Below are positions 22,891 through 34,811 of a stretch of DNA of 64,000 nt, in pieces; position 1 is the stretch's first letter; each line of letters begins with the position of its first letter. The notes beneath the pieces were generated by a model that was given only the letters and a program-made list of their open reading frames with translations, was not told the DNA's origin and ran no database searches. A program made the position numbers and the translations under genes. This DNA comes from Ligula intestinalis (taxonomy: Eukaryota; Platyhelminthes; Cestoda; Diphyllobothriidea; Diphyllobothriidae): the NCBI GenBank assembly GCA_036362985.1, contig JAYGXS010000003.1:82558368-82622367 (forward strand), written 5' to 3'.

Positions 22891-24594
22891 CCGATATCGC
22901 ATATTCTAACCACACCTAGTTATTTTGTGGGTCTCTTCAGTCGAGATGTTCGTTTTTGAAAGGTTTACCCAGTACTTTTTATTGATGCATTAAAGGCTAG
23001 CTTTGTCACTTTAATTATTTTTCGCACAAATTCGTTGGGTGTTAAGAAGAAGAAAAAGATTGCACTTGTCAAGAGAACATCAACTAATCGTTGAGTAAGC
23101 AGAAGCAGGTTAAACTAAATTTCAGTTTAAATAGGCTACGTTTTGACAACCACTTACTTGTCATGTCTTGTAAACCAAAAGGCCGAAAAAGATAAAGCGA
23201 GAGACATCAGTTGACGACAAGTGATGGAGGAGAGTACAGAACAATATGTTATCAGATAATCAGGTGAGAATGCTAAAACTTGAAAAATTTGGTTAATCTT
23301 AACCCTTGAACCGGAAATAAAATGATCGTAGTTAAGAAGGGGTGGGTATTCGTTCAATGTCAGTTCATCATATTATTTTTTGAAAAAAAACACTTTAATG
23401 TGATTCATAGTAAAATAGGTCAGGAATGATTCACCAGAAAGCATCAGAGTATTATTAGAGGAAGATATTTGATTCCCGAGAATGTCAAATAATGCAAACA
23501 TGATGCAGTTTAAATTAGCTTCTGAGTAGAACCATTTAAGAGCAATAGCTTGATGCCACGTTGCTTCATGTTTGCAATTTAGCAATAAATCAATGCACCT
23601 AGTTTTGTAAACAGGCTATACCTGGTTCGGAATACGATCACAAAAAAAGTACCTTTAGTTGACACTGATATCACACTGCCTTAATGAAGCACTACTGCAT
23701 TAAGAGGTAACAACTTAGCAGTGGGACTTTTGCTGCTCTTCATAATAATAGCGTTAGTATTTGAGTAGAAATGTCAATATAAATACAGTATTGCCTACGA
23801 CCTTCACATGCACTAAAGTGTTTGGGCAGATATTACCGTCCGCTTTATGCAGGCGATTTTCTTGGTAAATTGATAAGAACATGAGAGGGATATTGATAGC
23901 AATTAAGACGACTATAAAAATCAAGCTAATGCCTGTTCTCTTTGTACTTATGGAAAAAAACTATAAAATATACTTTTGTTAAACACCTGAAAACGTTCAT
24001 AATTGAATGACTGATTTTTTGATTAAGTCGATTAGTCATCTTTGCTTATTCAACCCAATTAAAAATACTCCTATATTTCTGATAAGATTCTTAAGTTTCA
24101 ATTCAATGAATGACAAAAATATAGGCAACATCTCGAATTACTTTTAAAACTTTAAAAAAGAACATTAAAATCATCATTTGTAAAACCGCAGAAACACCTC
24201 TTTGCTGGAGTACAAATTTTGCAAAGCAATGCATTCGGTCGCGAGTGTTGATTCTTTGAGTGACAAGATAACAAATTATTCAAATAAATTTAATCAAGTT
24301 TATAAGGGAAATAATGAATGCTTTCGAACGTTTTGCTGATCGCATGCGGGTGCATCATATATATTGGTGCACGTGCAGAAAATTAATTTTTGAATGCAAC
24401 AAATAATTCGCCTCAATTTTGGAAAACAGAAAGTGTTTTTGTTGATTCAAATTAAGAAATTTTGTATAAATTGATCAATAAATTGTCACGTTTCCTTGAC
24501 CATTCGATTTTATTGCCAATATATTTTAATATTCGTTTTAGTGTACAACTATGACCAAAACAGCAATATAAACAAGAATTAATATGCACGAATA
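22891..24594. other. no gene recognised
   Basis: AT-rich sequence without supported genes; short frames only. Confidence 0.45.
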
Positions 24595-24880
24595 TTGGGG
24601 GTCCAGATATATTATCGTAATCATCATCCCTGGAAGAGGAAGAAGAAGAGGAGGCAAGTGCTGCGACCAAATTATATTTGTGCTGACGTTTCAAAAACAT
24701 GCTCGTTTACATTATCAGAGCGTGCTGCTTACTCTTCTGCCGGCCTTGAATTAATGCGCCTTGCCGCGAGCCAGGTGTTGTACCCATATGTGAAGCCCAT
24801 GCGCTCGTACGTCCGTTGACTGTTGATTGGCGCCATCCTCTTCACTGTTATAAGCGCTGCGTCGGCCTGTCCCGCCAACT
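24595..24880 (-). repeat. PLE C left inverted arm
   Basis: Reverse complement of the right arm. Matching landmarks are the AGA-rich block at 24632-24656, tgctgacgtttcaaaaaca, ctgccggccttgaa and tggcgccat. Many differences show that it is older than the family B arms. Confidence 0.8.
24683..24720 (-). ncRNA. degenerate hammerhead ribozyme-like motif
   Basis: On the minus strand: CTGATAA (G8 of the core changed to A), TG, then TAAAC pairing with GTTTT (one mismatch), GAAACGTC and AGC. The changed G8 would be expected to abolish cleavage. It is the mirror partner of 25592-25632. Confidence 0.45.
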
Positions 24881-24881
24881 C

Positions 24882-25584
24882 AGACAACGGGTTATGAGGC
24901 CTCAAGATCCGCTGCCAGTGTCTGAACAATCAACTGTGGTCTACAGTATCCCTTGCCAAGATTGTGATGCTAGAGGTATGTCGGTGAAACTGGCAAACGT
25001 CTTGGCACGAGTTTGCATGAACACCATCTGGCAAATAACCGCGAAGACGAGCATTATATGGTTTATGGCCACATGAAGCAGCGCAAACACGTTTTCGCCT
25101 TTGAACAGGCAAGGGTGGTCGGCAGGGCCAGTGACTAGATGACTAGGCTAGTGCTCAAAAGCTGGTCGTCGACTGGCACACTCAACGGAGCCATTGAGTT
25201 AAATACTGCCTACCAAGCCATCCGTGCAAGGCTTAGGCCCGCACAAAACGGGACACTAAGGTGGGAGAGTGGTGACGTAGAAAACCAACAGTTCACCACA
25301 ATGAGTGGATATAACAACAGGTGCGAGTCACATGACCGGCGTGGGATGGGTTTTTACGAGTGCAAATATGAGACCGCGAACGAGGGGGAGGCCGACGCAA
25401 GCGCACACGAGGACGTGAACGCGAGGCAGACGGAGTCGGAGGGACAGGCCGACGCAGCGCCGATAACAGTGGAGAGAATGGCGCCAATTAATAGTCAGCG
25501 GTCGTACGAGCGCATGGGCATCACACATGGGTACAGCACCCGGCTCGCTGCAAGGCGCATTAGTTCAAGGCCGGCAGAAGAGTA
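24882..25584 (+). pseudogene. PLE C GIY-YIG endonuclease plus tail
   Basis: LRQRVMRPQDPLPVSEQS, then VVYSIPCQDCDAR; a frameshift near 24970 moves YVGETGKRLGTSLHEHHL into another frame; a TAG at 25136 follows ARVVGRASD; then MTRLVLKSWSSTGTLNGAIELNTAYQAIRARL and a charged tail (TANEGEADASAHEDVNARQ) ending RPAEE and TAA. It closely matches the 312-857 copy. The tail continues directly from the endonuclease in the same frame, which supports the idea that the family A tail was also once fused. Confidence 0.8.
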
Positions 25585-25591
25585 AGCAGCA

Positions 25592-25632
25592 CGTTCTGAT
25601 GATGAAAACGGGCATGTTTTTGAAACGTCAGC
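25592..25632 (+). ncRNA. hammerhead ribozyme-like motif
   Basis: CTGATGA (25596-25602), TG, AAAAC, a six-base loop, GTTTT, T, GAAACGTC (25622-25629), AGC. The core is complete, stem II has 5 bp of A-T and one C-G, and stem I can form three bp. The preceding frame stops 11 bp upstream of the core. This is the typical minimal PLE form with a vestigial stem III. Confidence 0.6.
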
Positions 25633-25720
25633 ACAAATACAATTTGGTCCCAGCACTTGCCCCCTCTTCTTCTTCCTCTTCCGGGGATGATGAGCACGAC
25701 TTAAAAATTAATATCCACAA

Positions 25721-27589
25721 ACTCATTTTGTTGGGAAATGTTTTTGAAAGGATATCATATTTTGAACGTTTTTTATAGCGAGCAGATTCTTAATGCATAG
25801 AATATATCTCGAATAGGGTATAAAAAGTCCCATTCTAGTGCACCTGATAGACTCAAACTACCGCGTTGATGCCGAATAGGCCTGCTGCTGTTGGCTACGC
25901 CGATCGGTCCTCTGCCCCCAAAATAACTTAGTCGCGGTGCCGAAGTAACCGTGGGCAAAAGCCGCTAATCCAACAGCCAGATGCATATCACCTAGGCCAA
26001 CCTCCAGTTCCTTCTAACGCTGATCAGATTTTGACCAAGGTTGCCTCCTGTACTTTTTTGACCAACAAGCATAGTTTATTTACTTAATTACCATATAAAT
26101 TTGAAGGCCTGACAACATTTTATCGAAGACTAACGGATTTTGACCAATTCATCTTCCGGCATATGTACTCGTCACATTTACAGAATTTTGTTTTCACTTC
26201 TGGAATCTGCAGGGATTTTAAATACTAGTTGTGCTAAACAAACTTAATGTATTTTTCGTATTTTATTGAATTCAAAGCAGTCTTTTCCTGGTAAAATTTG
26301 CATCAAACAAAAATGGCAGCATTTTTTTACAATTAAATTCCCGGAGAGCTTGTCAATTGCATTTTTTATTTACATGAATATAATGCTAAAATCGGAGAAC
26401 ACAGCATTTTGAATTTTCGCAGAATCAATAATAGCAATGTTATTTAAACGCGGCAAACGGTCAACAGAAATGTCACCTTTAAAAATGCGAAAGAAAATTA
26501 GAGACAGAAATTACCAGAAATACAGAGTTTGATCAAATATGGCATGCATTTACAAGGGCAGTTGGAGATTTAGGACATGGTCTAATTGTGGCGACGAAGC
26601 AGTTTACAAACGCTCCTGACATTTATTTGCACAAATATACAGGGTGTCCCAAACATATATTTACAGTTTAAATAATAGTAAACTTTGCATTTATGAAAAT
26701 GTATTTATTTAAAAACGAAGGAAAAGTTAACAAGTGTCGTCTTATTGTTTTTTAACTGCATTGAAACTATTGAAATAGCGGCTGAATTGAGAGAAGCCAT
26801 TGAACATGAATGCACCCGAATACTGAGGAAATTATTTTTATGACGTGTGCATTTCCATTGCTTTGCGTTGTCAACAGTGATCAAAATGGGCGTCAGTTTG
26901 AGAACTTTCTATAAAAAACAATAAAATGATACTTGTGAATATCTTTGCATTTTCGAAATAACAAAATAATGATAAACACCATGTTCAAAATTATTTAAAA
27001 TGTGTATACAATTTTGAGACTGCATATTATTTCACTTTCGAATATGCTACAGTTTTTGCTCAAGCATAAATGCCAGATTCGGGGGCGGGTGATTGTCAAT
27101 TCTGCCGGATTTTTGGCATTTTGCATGAATTAGATAATTTACGCTTCACGTAGTTTCTTCTTATACACATTTACTGCCCCTGCAGCATGTATTCAAAAAA
27201 ATCAGTTGGCTGAATTGATGTTCTATTCAGTAAGAACGTTTGCAAATTATATTTCTGCCTTCAGGCAAAAAATGGCCCTTGCCTTTTTTATGTAGTGAGC
27301 CGCAGATTTCAATGACCACACACGTGCAGGCGCCTAATCAGTTGTGCCATTAGCCGATTTTAGGGCGACCTACTTTGCAAACCGCCCCTGCATCATAATT
27401 TATCTTTCAGTTCGAGACCTATATCACCTGGTGCCAAAATTCCTTGTTTGCGTGTTCATGACCTACCGAAATGACAGTAGGTTCTCACGCGCTATAACCA
27501 ACTGTTGCTATTTACGCGAGTCACATGCCCCATGGACTCATAAATCGTCGATTTTTTAAACCTGGTTAAACACTGTCACGTGCAAATAG
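25721..27589. other. no gene recognised
   Basis: AT-rich sequence. At 26639 the phrase acagggtgtcccaaac resembles the outer end of some mariner elements, but no reverse-complement partner or transposase was found nearby. Confidence 0.35.
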
Positions 27590-27860
27590 TGCTAATCTGA
27601 AACTCGTTCTGGTGACTGCACATTTTGTCAGTTCTTATTGGACTGCCAGGGTGCGGAGTAGCGTTCTTTTTCTGAGTAGGTGGACTTTTGACTAACCTCC
27701 ACTGTTCGGCCTGGGAGTATTTCACAGAGATGTGCAGTCAGTGGTTCATGGCATGCGTCAGTTGCTGATGTGGGGTTAGTATGTAGGTGTGTTTAAGTTT
27801 TAAGAATTCCCGCTGTAAAATTTTAAAAAAACGTTTAGCGAGCACGCGTTTAAATTCCAT
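27590..27860 (+). repeat. direct repeat R5, copy 1
   Basis: Shares ordered blocks with 29460-29740: actgcacattttgt, gactgcca, gtaggtggacttttgact, ggcatgc, and aattcccgctgtaaaatt. It is non-coding and of unknown origin. Confidence 0.55.
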
Positions 27861-27959
27861 GAATTATCCTCAGGTTGCACTAACACTCCCATACTTGTAT
27901 CACGCCTGCGTCCTATCGAAGGGCAAAGGAGTACTTACGGTTTACATTATATGCCAAAA

Positions 27960-28560
27960 TATTGCAACTTTTTTGGCCAACTTTGATTTGGTTGTTAAAT
28001 TATTTGGATTCACTAGGTGAATTTTATCGTGTGAAAGCCTTTTAACTAGGAATATTAGATTTTTACCAGGATAATTAAGAGAAATGCACATTAATTTTTT
28101 CGTAATGCGATGGAATCTCATACCGAAGGAATTTTCTGAGCTCTTACCTATGACAGAACCAAACTCTTTAGTAATGTGGATAAGCTTATAAAGGAACTCA
28201 AAAATAAGTAAAAAAAAGTATAAAACAATCCTTTCCAGAACCGAAAAATATTGTCGAAAATTATTCAGATTGAAGTGAATTCAGATCCAAGGAATTGCAT
28301 TTGCTTTCGGAAGCAGACAAAAATTCCAGTTTTCACAACTATTTTTGCTATTCTGTGAAGTTTGTTGCCACAAAATGCAGCAATGCATTTGTGTAACACA
28401 ATTTGGTTTACCATACCAATAATTATTAGTTTGAAGTTTATTTGTAAACAGGAACGGGAGATATACTTTCTCTTTTCCGTGTAGTGGCGTGCCGTGCCAT
28501 ACCGTGATGAGATCAAATCTTTTTCTATCTGAAGCTGATTTTTTTTAGCTTACGAAAATT
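27960..28560 (-). repeat. dispersed repeat R1, partial copy
   Basis: Blocks tgtgaaagcctttt, gaaatgcacattaatt, gaaccaaactc and aaggaactcaaaaataagt match the copy at 50540-50720 in the same direction, that is reverse to copy 1 at 3340. Confidence 0.55.
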
Positions 28561-29459
28561 GGCAGGCAAAGATCTGTCGCGCAATTCATTAGCTTATTTT
28601 TCTGATATAGGTTAAGCTTCAGTATCCATAATTAGCAATTATAAACTTTACCCAGCAGAAAGACTCCTGGACCAAAATTGTCGAAGACTTGAAAAAATGA
28701 AGATTTACTGTATCAAATACTAAAAGAATACAATAATATGCCGGTTAAGCTGTGAACAGGGAACGATTTTTCCCATTTAAAACATAGTTATCTCTATGCC
28801 CTCCTGAGTTACTGCTGTTAGAACCATTAGCGGACATTCAACAAAATATTAGCATGTTACATATTTATTATTTTTCCCGATTTTGTTCTTTTGTCTTATT
28901 TCCTCATACTTATTAACTTATAAAACGAAATTGACGTGGATTTGACCGTTTTAGGCCAGAAAAATTAGTTCTCAAATAATTAATGATACTTTATGAATCG
29001 ACATATGCCTCCTTTTATGGATTTATTTTCCCTTTCACTTAGTATAGCTTGCAGGTCTGTTGGGTAAACACTTTGGAAGCTACAAGTGTTTTCATGCAGA
29101 ACTGACGGTGTTACACGTATATGGGGCCATTCCGTAGTTGGAATGTTTGCTCCCGGTCTTAATTACTTACCTTTGACAGGCCCGTGAACGAGGGTGCAGC
29201 TAAGGTCATGTTGCATTACATTCAATCGATAGTGTGGTTAGGGTAACGTTTGATATTGGAGATTAGAGAAGGGGTATGATATTTTTTGTTGGGCCCAGCA
29301 CTTCTTTTACGTCCGTATCCTGTTGGAGTGGTGCGTATGTTAAATAGTCAACCCTGTATGCGAACAACGAAAATCAGACTTTTTTAGCAGGCTGGTGAAA
29401 ATTCATAATTAATTACGATTCGCGCGATTTTTGCTCGCTTGGTTGATGACAATCACCGA
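28561..29459. other. no gene recognised
   Basis: AT-rich spacer with no supported feature. Confidence 0.4.
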
Positions 29460-29740
29460 ACTCTTTATGACGGTTGCACATTTTTGATAGATCTTTAGAG
29501 ACTGCCAGCTTGAGCCGTACTGTGCATTGTCTGCGTAGGCGGACTTATGACTAAGCTGCCTCGTTCGCTTTGGTGTGATTAATGTTGAAGTAAGCTGCGG
29601 AGGTGGGAAAACACTGGTTAATGGCATGCTTCATTGGTCGATCTTTCGTAAGTAAGTGTGCATGTGTGACTGCATTGGATTTGTATCAATTCCCACTGTA
29701 AGGTTCAACAGAACATTTGGCAAGCAAAAGTTTGCTTTCG
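29460..29740 (+). repeat. direct repeat R5, copy 2
   Basis: Partner of 27590-27860 with the blocks gcacatttttga, gactgccag, gtaggcggacttatgact, aatggcatgc and aattcccactgtaaggtt. Confidence 0.55.
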
Positions 29741-29889
29741 AAAAATTATCCAAATTGCTATTAGAATAATTCTAAATGCATAGCTACAGTAAGAACTTAG
29801 AGTCATGAAAAATACCAAAATTTGCGAATGATTGCTTGACGCATGTGCAAAATTGTTGAGATAATAATTAAAAACGTGAGGCAAGTTTA

Positions 29890-31110
29890 TTACTTAAAAG
29901 AAGCTGCTGGCTCGGATTACATGGAAAAATAGCTGTGCATTTGACCAATATGTATAATCGTCAGGTTAAACCATGACCATACCCTTTTTATTGTATTAAA
30001 ATAACTCTCCTTTGGTCATATTTAGACAAATTTCATAGTCAAATTCAGTAGATATTTCAGATCTCGGCTTACAACTGGTTTTTTATCGTCCTTTTAATTC
30101 CGGCTAATTTGTTACGGGTTTTTTTGCTTTTAAGCTTTCTTACATATATGTATATTACGTTCAACGTGTATATAAAAACCCTAAAAATAGGATATTTCCC
30201 AGAGCATTTACCAAAACCATGACATTTTGGACACTAGGTCTTATGACGATAGTTCTATGTGGGCCATATTTATTAATTTGTCAGACACATTTTCGATTAA
30301 AATGAAGGTCCGCAATGAATGTCTGCTATTTTTATTCCTAGTATCTCTATAAAAAGCAGTCTTATTGGCTTTTCAGCTGATGAAATTTTGCACAAGTTAC
30401 ATGCTTCCAAGGTAACGTCAAAGTGAGAAGGGACACTCTTGACTCGTTTGTAGAATGTTCCTTATAATAAATGATATCGCTTTTGCTGATAATAAAACAA
30501 CTCACTTTACCCTTTTAACTTGAGACTTTTTCACCATAGTTAGATCCTTTTAGTTTCAGTTTTCACATTATAACTGGAAAAAAGAGTGACCGAAAATATA
30601 CTAAGATTTTGCAAAAGCTCATAGTCATCTGTCTGTTCCGGTTCCTAATTGTGAATTAGCGGAAGCTATGTTGTACCCAAAACTACCCTACTGCATTCTC
30701 TAGACTAAATAAGATTGCGTTCTATCTCCGTGTGCACGATAAAATATATGTACTTTTGTTTACGTTCCACATTTTTCGATGTGTTGGAACTAAAAAAATG
30801 GTCAAAATTTGCTGTGCTTTGTGACAACAAATATTGGTTTATAATAATTTTCGGAACTTGAATTGTTTCTTATTGCTGAAAAAATTTGCGATGCCTTTTA
30901 TTTGATTCCACCTTGTCTTGAAGTTCCGTTTCTAGAACGGACATATTTTAAACCGTTTTGCTAACAGTATCGTTTTCCCGTAGCACAACACACTAATAGC
31001 CTATGCAATTTCTTCCATATCCACCAATCTCTGATTTTACCGAAATTCGTAACTACTTTTTCAATAGAAGTCATGGTCGCTATTTTAGATCTAATGAGGG
31101 TGTTCGATCC
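29890..31110 (+). repeat. dispersed repeat R1, copy 4
   Basis: Collinear with copies 2 and 3: atttcagatctcggcttacaa, then a ggaacttgaattg block, and cctatgcaatttcttccat near 31000 (compare gcataggaaatttcttcga in copy 1). Non-coding. Confidence 0.6.
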
Positions 31111-31541
31111 TGAGAAGACCTTTTAGTAAAGAAAACTGCCAGTCTAATTCAGGGTAGGTCAGGGTAATAGGCAGATATCTATTAATGGTTTGCTAGGCAA
31201 ATGATCGCTTTCTATTACAGTTGGTACACTATCTCATGAAAAACGTTGGAAAACGTAAGGAAAGTTCTTTTGCGGGAAGTCATCACATCCGGCATGCCAC
31301 CAAACTACTATAACAGTATAGTTAGACCTATAAGTAAAAACCACGTCAGATTTTGGTTGATAAATTACTGTTTCCTAGCATAAAAAATGTAATTTTCACA
31401 AAAATCTGCAAACTCGGGAAATAGCAATATTATAATTCAGTGGTCCAAAGTAAAATATAAATGTTTTTAGGCAGAGAATCTCAAAAAAGCGTCAAAGTAA
31501 GAAAGAACATGTACAAATACAATATTTAGTATTTCAAAAAA
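31111..31541. other. no gene recognised
   Basis: AT-rich flank of the transposase remnant. I looked for terminal inverted repeats of the transposon here and beyond 32520 and found none that convinced me. Confidence 0.4.
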
Positions 31542-32520
31542 CTACCCTTTGAGATTTAAAAAGGCTTTAAGTCTGTGAGTCATGGAAGTCAGCAGGTTAT
31601 ACACAGTTGTTTGTGGATCGTGGGTATTTAGAACATAATACAATTTTTCCTCCATAGTAAGAGTTTTGTTGGCTTAAGACCAAAGTTTTTAATAATCGCA
31701 AACAAAATTTCAATTGGATTCATATCAAGGCCGTTGGCCGAAAAAAAAATAGTTTGAAGACCGCAAGCAAAGACACTGGCTGTAGTCTTAAAATTATGTA
31801 ACACTTGTAAATGTGATCAAATTCATACCTTCTTTGAACGATGAACTGGAGCAGTATCGTGCAAAATAATGTTTTTTTCATTTTGCGCCGATTAATTTCA
31901 ATGTAACACAAGGGATCTTAAACGATGTTAATGAACACCTTGCTGTTAATGCTGTCCGCAGTTGACCGACAAACGGGTCGTTCGCCGAACTTAATAGCCA
32001 TCCAACTCATTGATTTCCGGCAGTTCTTAAATGCTAATGTCGGTGCAGTATGTTTCTTCGGAAAGTTTTTTCTGCACGTACATACCAGCGTTGCCTTAAC
32101 AGATTTATCTAAACACAAAACCCCATCACAGAAGTAAACACTCCTTCAGAATAAGGGGCGGTATTCCATATACTTTTTAACAAAAATAATGAGTTTCCTA
32201 ATAAGTTTTCTACTTAAAAATGCCTTAATTATGGCCTTTTTTGGTGCAATTGAAATTCCCGCATCATTTTTCTAATTAACCCCAAGGAGAGCTTCTGCAG
32301 ATGTTCCCTCTGAACAGTCTTAACAGGCAGATAATAGAATTTTTAGTGTATGACGAATGAAATCGTCATTCTGCATACTTGTAGACCGTTTTCGTCCGTC
32401 TTGCTTGTTTCCGGGCGCAGTTCTGCTATTAATAATGCGCCAAAAAGTGGACATACTAATATTGAAAGCACTTAATAAAGATTTGTTCCGCACTCCCTAT
32501 GCTGAACGTTTTTTTATTCT
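31542..32520 (-). pseudogene. Tc1/mariner-superfamily transposase remnant
   Basis: Cut-and-paste transposase, read on the minus strand through several stops and frameshifts. N-terminal helix-turn-helix-like part SAFNISMSTFWRIIN, then GRKRSTSMQNDDFIRHTLK; then AFLSRKLIRKLIIFVKKYMEY; SVYFCDGVLCLDKS (first catalytic D); NFPKKHTAPTLAFKN; SWMAIKFGERPVC; INSKVFINIV, stop, DPLCYIEINRRK; NIILHDTAPVHRSKKV (second D); NGLDMNPIEILFAIIKNFG (third acidic residue); C-terminus PQTTVYNLLTSMTHRLKAFLNLKG and TAG at 31542. Order and spacing fit the family, but at least three stops and two frameshifts make it a fossil. Confidence 0.75.
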
Positions 32521-33104
32521 GTGGTGGTCTACTACGGATAGAAACTGCTAACGCATCCTTTTCATACGCTATTTCAGAGAAAATGATGGCATGTCGCGGG
32601 TGTTCCTATACATATGTATGCCGAAGGTCGTTTATATCGATGTGATAAAACAATGTATAGCTGTTAAAGTTTTTCCTTAATTTTATGGCACAAAACTTAA
32701 CAGATTTGTTATATATAATTTTTTGAACGCATTTTGCATTTTATTTCCCGACTATAATTCGTAATCTCTTAATGGCCTTACCTCAATTTCATGAATTTAA
32801 AACCAAATTTTCTGTCGTGAACACATAAAATTAAACACTTCTTGCTCTTTATGGATTTGCTTTAACACTTCAGCACGCAAAACAAGAACCTTTTCTCCGC
32901 ACCGCTTATTAGCATAGAAACTTCCTTGGAAATAAACAAGGTTGAATTTTGCCCGCTTTTGCCTATATTTTCTCCGACTTTACTGAGCTCAATGGAATTT
33001 AATTCTAGTTAACAGCATTTTGCGCCTCAAGCCAACACAATGAACTTAATAAACGACCTCAAGTTTTTGTTAAATACCCAATCCTCACCCTTTCATCAGA
33101 TATG
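32521..33104. other. no gene recognised
   Basis: AT-rich spacer with no supported feature. Confidence 0.4.
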
Positions 33105-33240
33105 CCACCTACTATAATTCATCATCAGGCAAGTATAGTATTATAAAGGGAGGGTAGATTTAGCAAAATTGAAAGCAACCCATCAGTGGTAATTAAGGGG
33201 GGAGAACGGGACCTACAATAATTTCACGTCACCCGATCAT
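33105..33240 (-). repeat. solo PLE B-like terminal repeat fragment
   Basis: Attcatcatcaggcaagta, then atagtattataaagggaggg, then taattaaggggggagaacggg parallel the left arm of PLE B (aattctcatcaggccatt, tatatgggaggggg, taattagggagaaagggggg). No coding sequence accompanies it. Confidence 0.5.
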
Positions 33241-33717
33241 CTCGTCGCCACTTCATGGCGTTTTAACACCAGTTATCATTGTCTCATTAGCGTCTTGCGG
33301 CATGATAGGAGGTGTGCGGACAGATTTTATCTAAATTAATACCCCAAAGGTCGCCTTTTGGTAAACGCTTTTAAGAAAAATCTTATTTTAAAGGTTCTGA
33401 TGTACATATCACAAAGAACCCCAATTTATTGAAAAAAGCTTTAAAACAAATAAAATGTTGGGACTTTGCCAGAAATTAAAGGTTGATCTAAAACTAACTG
33501 CAATGCAATATTTCACATAGCTAAAAAACAATTTGGCGAAAGGAAGGTTTTTCTAATATGAAAGCCATGTTATTATCTTTTCAATTGACGATAAAATTTT
33601 CATTTCTTTGTCAAATTTAAAAAAAGATATGAGATTTTCCAAATTTGAGGCTTCTTCGAAAGGTGGATTTCTAATAAAGCAATTAGTAATTTATATTTAA
33701 ATTAAAATTAGGCAAAA
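33241..33717. other. no gene recognised
   Basis: AT-rich sequence between a solo PLE terminal repeat and the 3' end of PLE D. Confidence 0.4.
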
Positions 33718-33718
33718 T

Positions 33719-33771
33719 CAGAAGAATTCATTGATATCAATGAATTTCGTGACAGCTCATCAGCTGCTTCT
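33719..33771 (-). ncRNA. candidate hammerhead with long stem III (PLE D 3' region)
   Basis: On the minus strand CTGATGA (33758-33764 reversed) is followed by GCTGTCAC, GAAA, and a perfect 22-bp palindrome (33726-33747) forming a stem III hairpin, then a T-rich NUH position. Bases before the core (AGCAG) can pair with CTTCT after it with one mismatch, giving stem I. Stem II is the weak point: only G-C closes an eight-base element. It sits 200 bp downstream of the PLE D stop codon, where such motifs occur in the other families. Confidence 0.4.
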
Positions 33772-33963
33772 TGTCATTGCATAAGAGGGATAACAAAGAC
33801 ACATACAGCAGTGATGAATTTCACAGAACTACTGGCAACATCAAGGAACTACAGTCAGTTTAAAAATTAATCGATAAAGGACGGGAACGTTAAGTCGATA
33901 ATGGTAAGCAGTTGATGAGGGAAGTTAACGAGAAACACGTGAGAAATTAAAGTAAATGGCTAA

Positions 33964-34370
33964 TCACCAGGGCAATTGGAGGTTGACCACATGATCAAGC
34001 TGCTTGCATTGGTCAGGTTTCTGCCACTGTATGTATGCAGCTTCCAAATAACGCAGGATTCGGTTTGTTTGGGCCCGAAAAAGTACTCGAAACGCTGTTT
34101 TGAGATCGACAGAATGACCGCTGTCTAATAGATGCTTGGCAATAGAGGACCTTGGTATTCTATCTTCTTGCTTCAAAAGCCAGTTGGGCAAGTGCTCAGT
34201 GGCCCTGGCTGCCAATTGCCTTCGCGTGCGCCCAATGTATTTGCATCCGCAATTACATGTGAATTTGTAAACACAATTGGAGGTGGCGTGCAATGGCAGA
34301 GCATCCTTTGGCCGTTTTACTGGAATAATTTTAGTTGAACTTAAGAAGACTACTTTTGCTGCGTTGTAGG
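33964..34370 (-). pseudogene. PLE D GIY-YIG endonuclease
   Basis: Read on the minus strand: TIERTYNAAKVVFLSSTK, VKRPKDALPLHATSN, then GIY-YIG CVYKFTCNCGCKYIGRTRRQLAARATEHLPNWL, SIAKHLLDSGHSVDL, TAFRVLFRAQTNRILRYLEA and LDHVVNLQLPW, with a stop at 33964. The domain is complete, including the cysteine pair before YIG, the arginine and EH. It is closer to family B than to A or C. A frameshift near 34375 separates it from the linker frame upstream. Confidence 0.8.
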
Positions 34371-34376
34371 TCCTTT

Positions 34377-34811
34377 CTATCGTTCAGCGTAACCATCGCT
34401 CGATTGTGTTCGAAATGGCACGGATATCATGACGGGCTTTTTTGGAACTGACTGTTTCGTAAATTTTGGCCTTAGGGGATTGCTGCACTTTTGAATAAAG
34501 CGTGCCGGGTAGGCACAGTTGAGCAGGGCTGAGTTGAGGCGAGAAAGCTCTTCTGGTAGGGTATCACTAGAACAAATGTTCCTTGCTCGTTGAAAGAGGT
34601 TATGCACCAGATTACGCTTCCACTGAATTGGCACAAAACTCATGAGGTGTATATATTGTCTTTCCAGGTCCTTTTATGGAAAACCAAGCGCCCTATTGAA
34701 CCATCATCCTCTCTAAACATGAGGACGTCTAAGAAAAGGGGCTTGTTATGCTGCTCTGTTTCCATTGTAAATTTAATTTTAGGATGTAAAGTGTTCATAA
34801 ATTTGAGAAGG
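34377..34811 (-). pseudogene. PLE D RT C-terminus, cut by assembly gap
   Basis: On the minus strand from the gap: NTLHPKIKFTMETEQ, KPLFLDVLMFREDDGS, VFHKRTWKDNIYT, a one-base frameshift near 34640, then SFVPIQWKRNLVHNLFQRAR, CAYPARFIQKCSN. These are the end of the RT palm, thumb and linker of a PLE. Motifs A to C must lie in the N run or be missing. The intact part has one frameshift before and one after it. Confidence 0.75.

Larger units (their letters stand above)
24595..25720 (+). mobile_element. PLE family C mini-element in inverted arms
   Basis: A 1.1-kb unit: left arm 24595-24880 is the reverse complement of right arm 25445-25720, with the endonuclease fragment between and partly overlapping the arms. 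No RT is present. The arms hold the coding tail (ERMGITHGYSTRLAARRIS to RPAEE on the right), the hammerhead-like motif and the TC-rich pLTR tail. The structure repeats, in shorter form, what is seen in families A and B. Confidence 0.8.

Noticed and set aside
26639..26660. Mariner terminal repeat (cagggtgtccc)
   Set aside because: No inverted partner or transposase within the neighbouring kilobases; a short match of this size can be chance.
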